From Proteobacteria bacterium UBA6920 (GTDB lineage Bacteria > Pseudomonadota > Gammaproteobacteria > SG8-11): a DNA stretch of 19,674 nucleotides. The translations under genes and the position numbers were made by a program. This document shows positions 1 to 6,468 of this stretch, one piece after another. Each line of letters begins with the position of its first letter. Position 1 is the first letter of the stretch. The DNA lies in NCBI GenBank assembly GCA_002448875.1, contig DKAS01000122.1, forward strand, positions 13,260 to 32,933. Direction: 5' to 3'. The notes below the pieces were generated by a model. The model saw nothing but the letters and a program-made list of their open reading frames with translations. It did not search any database and had not been told where the DNA came from.

Positions 1-237
1 GCTCCAGTGTTGCGTATTTTTCAGGGGCAGCAGTTGGTAACCGCCAGCGCTGCTCCAGGTCTGCCTGCTGGTATTCTTGAATTGCAGCACGACTTCATAG
101 GCGGTGGCGGTGGCCAGTTGCGCCGGTAGAAACTGCGCCACGAATCTGGCTTCACCGGCTGTTGCGGCCGATGACAGAGTGGCTAGAGCCAGAGCCAGCA
201 GCCCAGGCAGGCTGAACCTGCAATCTGAATTTTTCAT
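1..237 (-). CDS. Secreted protein with NBR1-Ig-like domain, N-terminal part only
   Basis: Leftward frame starting at ATG 237; it runs off the left edge after 79 codons, so the C-terminus is missing. Residues 1-27 are a signal peptide: a short polar start, a Leu/Ala-rich core, and an Ala-Thr-Ala end consistent with signal peptidase I cleavage. The mature part begins GEARFVAQFLPAQL and continues with VVLQFKNTSRQTWSSAGGY. The pattern N-T-x-x-x-T-W-x-x-x-G-G-Y is what I know from NBR1-Ig-like domains, a beta-sandwich found in many bacterial exported proteins, often as a repeat or an accessory to other domains. The protein is therefore probably periplasmic or secreted; the rest of its architecture lies outside the window. 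A G-rich stretch (TGGGGAAA) lies about 10 nt before the ATG. Family assignment is from memory of the motif. Confidence 0.7.
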   Translation of the reverse strand, partial: MKNSDCRFSLPGLLALALATLSSAATAGEARFVAQFLPAQLATATAYEVVLQFKNTSRQTWSSAGGYQLLPLKNTQHWS

Positions 238-597
238 CACGGAATTTTCCCCAGTCGTGTACCTGCCCATGCACGAATCATAGCGTATTTCAGCAAAACC
301 GCTGCTTACTTAGTGGTATTAAGGCCGGATTGAAACGAACAGTTTGCGTATAACAAGGCGGTTTCGTTCAAGATTATCGGCAGGCCAGCCCTGGCCTGTA
401 TCTGGTCTTGAGCTAAGAAAATCCAGCAACAACAAAAGGTAACGGCGGTGCATCAGGCAATCCGCGGCTTCAAAAGCAGGTGTTAACTATTTGAAAAATA
501 TTGAGTTATAACTTGCGAATCGATAAAGAAACAAAGCTTGGGGCCGATAAATGAGAACACGTCACCACACTAAATATTCGCACATGGGGGAAACACG
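238..597. other. Divergent intergenic region, no confident element
   Basis: About 360 bases between the leftward secreted-protein gene and the rightward binding-protein gene, more AT-rich than its flanks, so it should hold both promoters. I found isolated -10-like hexamers (TATAAC at 349-354, TATGAT on the minus strand at 282-277) but no partner -35 at normal spacing, so I do not call a promoter. A 16-codon open frame (551-601) overlaps the next start codon and is treated as a finding. No RNA gene or terminator is visible. Confidence 0.6.
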
Positions 598-1485
598 ATG
601 ATTACAGGCAACAGAGCAGCGGACGGTGGTTTAACCGCAGTCACCTATTTAACACGCCTGTGGTACCACGTCGTTCGTCTGGCTCAAAGGTCCATTCTGG
701 CCCTGGTTGTGGGGGTGGGCACACCCAGCGTCGTCATGGCGGGCGGTGATGCCTACTTGTTGGGGGTGTTTCCCCATTTGCCGGCGCGCGAACTGGAAGC
801 GGGGTTCAGTCCCATAGCCGCCGCCCTGGGCAAGGCGCTGGGTCACGATGTGCAGTTTCGCAGCACATCCACCTTTGAGAAGTTCCTGGAGCGTATCGAC
901 GAACAAATCTATGACTTCGCCTTTATGCAGCCCTTTGACTATGTCTATGCCGCTGACAAATACGGCTACATTCCCCTGGCCACCCGCGACGAGATGCTGG
1001 CGGCGATTTTCGTCGTCAATTCCGACAGCTCGTTGCGCTCGCTGCAGGATCTCAAGGGTGGCAAACTGGCATTGCCGCCGGAAACTGCCGCGGTGACTTT
1101 GCTTGCCAAACAGGCGCTGCAGGCAGCAGGCGTCGATGTGGCGCAGCTAACACTGAGCTACCATCGTTCACACACCTCGTGCATGCAGCAGGTCATCATC
1201 AAGGAAGCGGACGCATGCGCGACGGCGGCGCCGGCACTGCGTCATTTCGAAAAAGAAATCAACAAGGAGTTACGTGTTATCGGTGAATCCACCACCATCC
1301 CCCATTCCCTGTTTGCCGTGCATCCGCGGGTGCCGGCCGAGGTAAGGCAGCGGGCCCTGGAAGCCATTCTGTCGTGGGCGACAACCGACGAGGGGAGAAA
1401 ATTGCTGGAACAGGGTAACCTCAAACCGTTTCGCGCGGTTACCGACAAAGAATACGACGTAGTGCGTCGCCTGGGCGAGCATTGA
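598..1485 (+). CDS. PhnD-like periplasmic substrate-binding protein
   Basis: A 295-residue protein of the phosphate/phosphite/phosphonate-type ABC substrate-binding family (PhnD-like). Residues 1-48 are a long N-terminal region ending in a hydrophobic core (SILALVVGVG) and a VVMA cleavage-like site, so export to the periplasm is expected. Family hallmarks are the LGVFPHLPARELEAGFSPIA start of lobe 1, the EQIYDFAFMQPFDYVYA stretch, SLQDLKGGKLALPP in the hinge region, and the ADACATA segment matching the family's ADAGAT-type motif. Two cysteines (195 and 207) could pair in the oxidising periplasm. GGGGG about 7 nt upstream supports the start. No permease or ATPase gene is adjacent; instead a histidine kinase follows 25 bp later. 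I therefore infer a sensing role, delivering ligand state to that kinase, rather than uptake. The ligand is unknown. Confidence 0.85.
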   Translation: MITGNRAADGGLTAVTYLTRLWYHVVRLAQRSILALVVGVGTPSVVMAGGDAYLLGVFPHLPARELEAGFSPIAAALGKALGHDVQFRSTSTFEKFLERIDEQIYDFAFMQPFDYVYAADKYGYIPLATRDEMLAAIFVVNSDSSLRSLQDLKGGKLALPPETAAVTLLAKQALQAAGVDVAQLTLSYHRSHTSCMQQVIIKEADACATAAPALRHFEKEINKELRVIGESTTIPHSLFAVHPRVPAEVRQRALEAILSWATTDEGRKLLEQGNLKPFRAVTDKEYDVVRRLGEH

Positions 1486-1510
1486 CTCCAGCACGGGCAG
1501 CGGTTGCAGT

Positions 1511-3469
1511 ATGCGCATTACTACTATTCCTCTCAGGTATCGAATAGCCGCTATCATTTTCGTCCTGGAAGGGATAATGACCGCATTCGTGCTCAGTGTA
1601 TCTCTGGGATACGCCCGCGAAGCCAATTTGCAGCAGACGGCGGTGTTCGAGACCGTAATCACCAACGTGCTGAGTAAGCTGAGCCGGGTGGCGCTGTTTA
1701 CGGCGGAATACGGCGAACTGCAGCCTTACGTAGAAGAAGTGGTGCTGGATCCGCACGTGATGCGGGTAGTCATCACCAATGAAGATAACCGGGTGGTGGT
1801 GAGCAGCGATACCATGGAGCTGGGGAAGCTGCAGCCGATGTTACTAGACTCCGACACCGAGTTCTGGCGCAGCCAGGAAATTCACAATGCTTCGGGATAT
1901 CTGGGCCGGGCGGCGGTACTGTTTTCACATGCGTCTCTCTATGAGAGCAATCGGGAGGCGCTGGATCGCGGCCTGCTGGCGGCACTGGTCGGCATGACGC
2001 TGATCGCCATCGTCGGCGTGCTGATCGGGATTCTGATGACGCGCAAGCTGGAAAAACTCACGGTGGCGGTGCAGGGCATGGAGCAGGGCAATCTCGATGT
2101 GGTCAGCGGTATCAGCGGGCGCGATGAAATCGGCATGCTCGGGCGTGCTTTCGACAGCATGGCCGCCAGCCTGCGCAGTAACATCCAGCAGTTGCGCGCC
2201 GGCGAGGAAGCCCTGCGCGCGGCGCATGACGACCTTGAGCAGCGCATCCGCGAACGCACCCGGGAACTGGCGGTGGCCCGTGACCAGGCCTTCGAGGCCA
2301 GTCGTGCAAAGAGCGCGTTTCTCGCCAATATGAGTCACGAACTGCGCACTCCGCTCAATGCCATCATCGGCTATTCGGACATTCTGGCGGAAGAGGCGCA
2401 GGATCCCGGTCAGGGCATGAGTCGTATCATCCCCGACCTGAAAAATATCCGCAGCGCGGGTTCCCATCTATTGTCGCTGATCAACGATGTGCTCGATTTG
2501 TCCAAGATCGAAGCCGGCAAAGTGGAATTCAATCTCGAGGATGTCGCCATCCGCTCGCTGGTGGATTCGGTGGCGCACACGGTCCAGCCGTTGCTGGTGA
2601 AGAATGCCAATACCCTGCGCGTGAACGTCGAGGAAAATATCGGCGAGATGCACATCGACGTGAAGAAACTACGGCAGATATTGCTGAACTTGTTGAGCAA
2701 TGCCGCCAAATTCACCCATCAGGGGGAGGTTACGCTGCGGGTCGCCACCGGTGATCGAGCTGACGGTCAGTGGATAGAGTTCGCGGTGGAGGACACCGGC
2801 ATAGGTATTCCGGAAGACAAATTAGACCGGCTGTTCAATGAATTCAGTCAGGCTGACAACTCGGCGGCGCGCATGTACGAGGGCACCGGTCTGGGGCTGG
2901 CGATCAGCAGAAAGCTTTGCGTGATGATGGGCGGGGACATCGCAGTAAGCACCGAAGCGGGTGTCGGCAGCATGTTTGTCGTTTATCTGCCGCGCGCCGT
3001 GGTCGATCCCCGCCAGTTCGCCTTCAACGAAGGCGAGCAACATTACGAACCAACGCATGTGCGTTTTGCCGAGGGTGGCGAGAAAAACCGCCGCCAGCGT
3101 ATTGCGCGCATCCTGGTCATCGATGACGATCAGCATATGATAGCCATTATGCAGCGCGTCCTGCGGCGCGAGGGCTTTGAAATGCTGAGTGCCGCCAGTG
3201 CCGAGGAGGGCTTGCAGCTGGCCAGGCAGACGCAGCCGGAGGTCATAGTGCTGGATATCATGCTGCCGGATCGTGACGGCTGGGCAGTGCTCAAGGCGCT
3301 GAAGGCCGATCCGACTATCAGCCATATACCGGTTATCATCCTTACCATGGGGAGCGGCGAGGGCGAGGAAATAGGCTTTGCCCTGGGCGCGTCACACTAT
3401 ATGCGCAAGCCGCTGGACAAGGAAACCCTGCTCAACCTGCTCAGGGAGTGCGTGCGCGAATCGTCCTAG
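1511..3469 (+). CDS. Hybrid sensor histidine kinase with HAMP and C-terminal receiver
   Basis: 652 residues. Order: TM1 about 11-33, a periplasmic sensor of roughly 120 residues, TM2 about 155-176, HAMP to about 230, a coiled-coil linker, then HisKA with NMSHELRT (phospho-accepting His276). The HATPase domain has the N-box NLLSNAAKF (Asn397), G1 DTGIGI (428-433) and G2 GTGLGLA (458-464). The receiver has an acidic cluster at 538-540, acceptor Asp582 in LDIMLPDRDGW, Thr612 and Lys633. All catalytic residues are present, so phosphorylation of its own receiver is expected. No Hpt domain or DNA-binding output is fused, so a downstream partner is needed. It lies 25 bp after the PhnD-like gene, which suggests co-transcription. 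The Shine-Dalgarno sequence at 1511 is weak; ATG 1577 has a better one but would delete most of TM1, so 1511 is kept. Confidence 0.95.
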   Translation: MRITTIPLRYRIAAIIFVLEGIMTAFVLSVSLGYAREANLQQTAVFETVITNVLSKLSRVALFTAEYGELQPYVEEVVLDPHVMRVVITNEDNRVVVSSDTMELGKLQPMLLDSDTEFWRSQEIHNASGYLGRAAVLFSHASLYESNREALDRGLLAALVGMTLIAIVGVLIGILMTRKLEKLTVAVQGMEQGNLDVVSGISGRDEIGMLGRAFDSMAASLRSNIQQLRAGEEALRAAHDDLEQRIRERTRELAVARDQAFEASRAKSAFLANMSHELRTPLNAIIGYSDILAEEAQDPGQGMSRIIPDLKNIRSAGSHLLSLINDVLDLSKIEAGKVEFNLEDVAIRSLVDSVAHTVQPLLVKNANTLRVNVEENIGEMHIDVKKLRQILLNLLSNAAKFTHQGEVTLRVATGDRADGQWIEFAVEDTGIGIPEDKLDRLFNEFSQADNSAARMYEGTGLGLAISRKLCVMMGGDIAVSTEAGVGSMFVVYLPRAVVDPRQFAFNEGEQHYEPTHVRFAEGGEKNRRQRIARILVIDDDQHMIAIMQRVLRREGFEMLSAASAEEGLQLARQTQPEVIVLDIMLPDRDGWAVLKALKADPTISHIPVIILTMGSGEGEEIGFALGASHYMRKPLDKETLLNLLRECVRESS

Positions 3470-3500
3470 GCCGATGGCGCAGCCACCGGCAGGGCCGGGT

Positions 3501-4460
3501 TCATGCCACCATGCGGTTGCCACCGCCGGCGTGAGCCTGCGCCAGCTTGCTGAAGCAGCATTCCAGCAGTTGTTCCGGTTCGATGCCGCTGTCGCTGGCG
3601 GCAACATTATGCACGCCGATCGATACCGTGATGGCGATATTGCCGGCGGAAGTGCGGATGGACTGACGGCTGATATTCTTTATCACTCGCAGAAAGAGTC
3701 CCTGTGGATCGAAACCGGGATCATTGGAGTGCACGGCGATGGCCAGCGAATTGTTGCGCACCCGTGCCACAACATCCAGCGGCCGCAGGTTCTGCCGGAG
3801 AAAATCCGCCAGACCTCCTAACAGCTCGTGCCCGGCCGTTTTGCCGTAGGAATGGGCCATTCTGTTGAATTCATCGATGCCGATGACCGCGCAAGCCGTC
3901 TGTTGCCGGCGCAATCTTGAGTTTTTCAGCATACCCAGCAATTGCCGCCGAAAATAGGTCTGGTTCCAGGCGCCGGTTTCCGGGTCCTGCAAGGCGCCGT
4001 CGTCCGCCGCGGGCAAGGACGCTGCGGGGGCATCCGCAGCGGCGGTCTGCGTCTGTTTCAGCTTGAATAAGCCGCAGACGCGGGCGGCAGCGGCAATGCG
4101 CGCAGCCAGTACGGTGTGGTTCACCGGTTTGCAGATGAAGTCATGAATATCCGCCTGATAGGCGGCGACGATATCCTCCGGGTTGTCGCGGGCCGAATAG
4201 ATAAGTACGGCGGTAAAGCGCTCCAGCGCCTGGTCGCATTCCTTGATTTTCCGGGTCAGCTCGATGCCATCCATGCCGTTCATCATCCATTCCGTCACTA
4301 CCACATCGGCTGCGCGCACCTGCAGCAGCACCAGCGCATCCTCGGCCGACTCGGCGGTGCGTATATCCTTGAAGCCGGCTTTTTCCAGGCCACTGCCCAG
4401 GGTGGAACGTACCAGCTTCTTCTCGCTGACGATGAGGATGGGCGCTAGTTGCAACGACAT
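3501..4460 (-). CDS. Degenerate receiver-GGDEF protein (probable c-di-GMP effector, not a cyclase)
   Basis: 319 residues, starting at ATG 4460 because AGGGA sits about 5 nt upstream. An in-frame start at 4502 would add 14 residues and lacks that support. Residues 5-125 form a receiver domain, but the usual acidic pair reads Ser12-Glu13 and the acceptor Asp is Glu57 (VVTEWMMNGMDG). Ser89 and Lys111 remain. A Glu there commonly mimics phosphorylation, so the domain may be locked or uncoupled from kinases. Residues 157-319 are a GGDEF fold (DPETGAWN at its start, IDEFNRMAHSYGKTAGHELL), yet the GGDEF signature itself is RNNSL (235-239), which should abolish cyclase activity. RPLD (226-229) lies exactly five residues before, the place of the RxxD inhibitory c-di-GMP site. 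I infer a c-di-GMP-binding regulator. It converges with the hybrid kinase gene, leaving 31 bp between stops. Confidence 0.88.
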   Translation of the reverse strand: MSLQLAPILIVSEKKLVRSTLGSGLEKAGFKDIRTAESAEDALVLLQVRAADVVVTEWMMNGMDGIELTRKIKECDQALERFTAVLIYSARDNPEDIVAAYQADIHDFICKPVNHTVLAARIAAAARVCGLFKLKQTQTAAADAPAASLPAADDGALQDPETGAWNQTYFRRQLLGMLKNSRLRRQQTACAVIGIDEFNRMAHSYGKTAGHELLGGLADFLRQNLRPLDVVARVRNNSLAIAVHSNDPGFDPQGLFLRVIKNISRQSIRTSAGNIAITVSIGVHNVAASDSGIEPEQLLECCFSKLAQAHAGGGNRMVA

Positions 4461-4515
4461 AGGTTCCCTGCCACACGGATTGTTGTGGAATTTTCGCCGC
4501 ACATGGCGAACCGGC

Positions 4516-4534
4516 CCGGCCAGGTGCCGGCCGG
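4516..4534 (-). other. GC hairpin in the 5' leader of the REC-GGDEF gene
   Basis: CCGGCC (4516-4521) and GGCCGG (4529-4534) can form a 6-bp all-GC stem with a 7-nt loop. It lies within the predicted 80-nt leader between the start site near 4540 and the start codon at 4460. No U-tract follows, so it is not a terminator. It could affect mRNA stability or access for translation; no function is shown. Confidence 0.4.
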
Positions 4535-4546
4535 CATAATCCTTTA

Positions 4547-4552
4547 TTTATA
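4547..4552 (-). promoter_or_regulatory. -10 element (TATAAA) of the REC-GGDEF gene
   Basis: On the minus strand TATAAA occupies 4552 to 4547, predicting transcription start near 4540. There is no good -35 hexamer at normal spacing; the CRP operator covers that zone, as expected for an activator-dependent class II promoter. Confidence 0.6.
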
Positions 4553-4573
4553 GGGGAAGGCGCACACACGAAG

Positions 4574-4589
4574 TGTGACCCGCGTCACA
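4574..4589. promoter_or_regulatory. Perfect CRP/Vfr-type operator (class II position)
   Basis: TGTGACCCGCGTCACA matches TGTGA-N6-TCACA at all ten conserved positions and is fully palindromic in its half-sites. Its centre (4581.5) is 41.5 bp upstream of the start site predicted from the -10 element at 4552-4547, the canonical class II activation distance. It lies upstream of the REC-GGDEF gene and downstream of the next leftward gene's stop, so the REC-GGDEF gene is the natural target. The regulator gene is not in this window. Confidence 0.75.
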
Positions 4590-4711
4590 GTCGATATATA
4601 AAAAACCGTTCTAGGAGTGAGCTTTGCTATCAGGGAATTTGCTTTTGCGGACGCACGGCAGGACATCGCGGCGCCGGTCAAGCCAGCGCCGACCGACCGA
4701 ACGGTGCAGCC

Positions 4712-5065
4712 TCAGGGCGACAGTTTTGCGCTGTGCAGGGGGCGATTGTTCACCGCACAGTCATAGAACACCTTGAGGGCGTAACTGTGTGGCGTCTTGT
4801 CCCACAGGTAGGCGTCGAGCATCACGACCAGGAACCGGTCGTCATAAGCATAGTCGGTGTCGAGCGCATCGAGCTTGCGGGACAGCGGCAGGGCATGTTC
4901 GGCAGGCACACCGACACGGGAGTTGATCACCGAATCCATGCCTATCATGGCCAGTGAATAACAATCCTGCATGGCAGTTTCCACGGCGAAATTTTCGTAC
5001 GACCAGGATGCAAGCGGGGCCAGACAGAGCACAAGACCAAGAGTAAGTTTGCTGAGATTTTTCAT
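4712..5065 (-). CDS. Small exported protein of unknown function
   Basis: 117 residues from ATG 5065, chosen because AGGAG lies about 9 nt upstream and because this start gives a clean signal peptide (MKNLSKLTLGLVLCLAPLAS, cleavage likely after Trp21-Ser22). A longer frame from 5197 would bury that signal and is unlikely. The mature part of about 95 residues is soluble-looking and contains two cysteines (in QDCYSLAM and FYDCAVNN) that may form a disulfide. I do not recognise the family. It could be read with the REC-GGDEF gene downstream on the same strand, but the gap is 250 bp and holds a separate promoter, so independent transcription is more likely. Confidence 0.75.
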   Translation of the reverse strand: MKNLSKLTLGLVLCLAPLASWSYENFAVETAMQDCYSLAMIGMDSVINSRVGVPAEHALPLSRKLDALDTDYAYDDRFLVVMLDAYLWDKTPHSYALKVFYDCAVNNRPLHSAKLSP

Positions 5066-5102
5066 AACACGAAACTCCTGATATCGATATAGCAGATCTG
5101 TA

Positions 5103-5125
5103 ATAAGGCGAGGTGGCGGCCTTAT
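5103..5125. repeat. Inverted repeat ATAAGGC-N9-GCCTTAT
   Basis: A perfect 7-bp inverted repeat (5103-5109 with 5119-5125) about 40 bp upstream of the exported-protein start codon at 5065. The position fits either an operator near that gene's promoter or a leader hairpin. No convincing -10/-35 pair overlaps it, so its role is open. Confidence 0.35.
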
Positions 5126-5253
5126 CTCCTGTTCCCTTCCCCTTTTTGTTGAATTAGCGTCCGCCATCCGTTTGACGGCCTGGAATTTTTGACTCAAGTT
5201 TTACCGAAGCGTTGCCCGTGTCCTTAAAGAATTTCCGAATTCATCCGTAGATA

Positions 5254-5284
5254 TTGACGTCGTCACCCGCCCGGTAAATAAATT
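5254..5284 (+). promoter_or_regulatory. Possible promoter for the CNB-rhodanese gene
   Basis: TTGACG (5254-5259) is a good -35 hexamer. The AT-rich stretch after it offers TAAATA at 15 bp or TAAATT at 19 bp spacing, neither ideal. It would give a leader of about 100 nt. That leader contains AGGAGG at 5291-5296 without a start codon at proper spacing, and a CGGTT-N10-AACCG inverted repeat at 5310-5329. The rest of the 327-bp divergent gap shows no gene. Confidence 0.3.
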
Positions 5285-5392
5285 ATCGGCAGGAGGTCCA
5301 AGGCCTTAACGGTTGCGACGGTAAAACCGAATAAGCATTGGGAAAAGTTGTATAAAGTTGTGTCCGCGAGTTCAGAGTGCGTTGGGAAAACT

Positions 5393-6457
5393 ATGGTGCC
5401 GGAAAAAAAATTAGTAGGAAAAGACATTCTGAAGATGCTGGTTCCGTTCAATATGTTTCCGGAACATCACCTGGAAGAGATTTCGCGCACGACTTTCGTT
5501 GAGTTTCTGCCGGCGAATTCCAAGCTGTATAAAAAAGGGCAAAAAGACAAATATAACTACTACCTGCTGCGCGGCATGATCGTGCTGGAAGGCGGGGACA
5601 ATGGACCGCAGATCATCAAGGGCGGCACCAAGGAGGCGCGCTATCCTTTGAGCGTCAATCAGCCGCATACGGCCACCGCCGTCGCCAAGTCGGATATTGC
5701 TTATATGCGGGTCGATGCCGCCAAGGTCGAAGCCATGCTGCCGGATCAGGGCGGCGGTTACTCGGTCGATGAAATGGGCGCCGGCGAGGAAGGCGGCGAT
5801 GACGACTGGATGACCAAGGTGCTGCAATCAAAGAGCTTTCAGAAATTGCCGGCGACCAATATCCAGGCGATGTTCATGCGCCTGCAATCCACCGCCGCGC
5901 GCAAAGGCGAAACCATTATCAAGCAAGGCGAGCCCGGCGAACACTATTACATCGTCAGCAAGGGAAAATGCGAGGTCGTGGTCAACGACAAGACGGGGCA
6001 AAGCCGCAAAGTGGCGGAATTGGGCGTGGGTGACAGTTTCGGCGAAGAGGCCCTGTTGTCGGACGCCAAGCGTAACGCCACGGTGCGCATGCTGGAAGAC
6101 GGTACCATGATGCGTCTGTCGCGCGCTGACTTCGAAGAGCTGCTGAAACAGCCCTTGCTCAAGAGCGTGACCCTGGACGAGGCCAAGGCCATGCTCAAGG
6201 ACGGCGGCATTCTTATCGACGTCCGTCTGGAAAGCGAATACCAGGGCGGTTCTATACGCGGCAGCAAGAATATCCCGCTTTACGCCCTGCGCAAGGTGGC
6301 GCCTAAATTGAGCGCCGACAAGAAATACATCATCTGTTGCGACAACGGCCACCGCAGCCGCTCCGGCGCCTTTCTGCTGAGCGAACGCGGCTACGAAGTT
6401 TACGTGCTCGACGGCGGCCTCAAAGGCATTGAAGCAAACAAGGCCGCCAGCGGCTGA
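5393..6457 (+). CDS. Tandem cyclic-nucleotide-binding domains fused to rhodanese
   Basis: 354 residues from ATG 5393 (GGGAAA just upstream); an in-frame TTG at 5348 is possible but has no spaced ribosome site. Residues about 15-118 are a first CNB-like domain without a recognisable phosphate-binding cassette. An acidic Gly/Glu/Asp linker follows (about 127-138). Residues 143-258 form a second CNB with an intact cassette, FGEEALLSDAKRNATV, with Glu218 and Arg227 at the ribose and phosphate contact positions. Residues 258-350 are a rhodanese domain with the sulfur-carrier loop CDNGHRS, active Cys316. There is no DNA-binding helix-turn-helix and no membrane segment, so it is cytosolic and not a CRP-type regulator. 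I infer cNMP-controlled sulfur transfer or a sulfur-relay sensor. It is convergent with the next gene, with only 11 bp between. Confidence 0.88.
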   Translation: MVPEKKLVGKDILKMLVPFNMFPEHHLEEISRTTFVEFLPANSKLYKKGQKDKYNYYLLRGMIVLEGGDNGPQIIKGGTKEARYPLSVNQPHTATAVAKSDIAYMRVDAAKVEAMLPDQGGGYSVDEMGAGEEGGDDDWMTKVLQSKSFQKLPATNIQAMFMRLQSTAARKGETIIKQGEPGEHYYIVSKGKCEVVVNDKTGQSRKVAELGVGDSFGEEALLSDAKRNATVRMLEDGTMMRLSRADFEELLKQPLLKSVTLDEAKAMLKDGGILIDVRLESEYQGGSIRGSKNIPLYALRKVAPKLSADKKYIICCDNGHRSRSGAFLLSERGYEVYVLDGGLKGIEANKAASG

Positions 6458-6468
6458 TCGCCGCGCAT

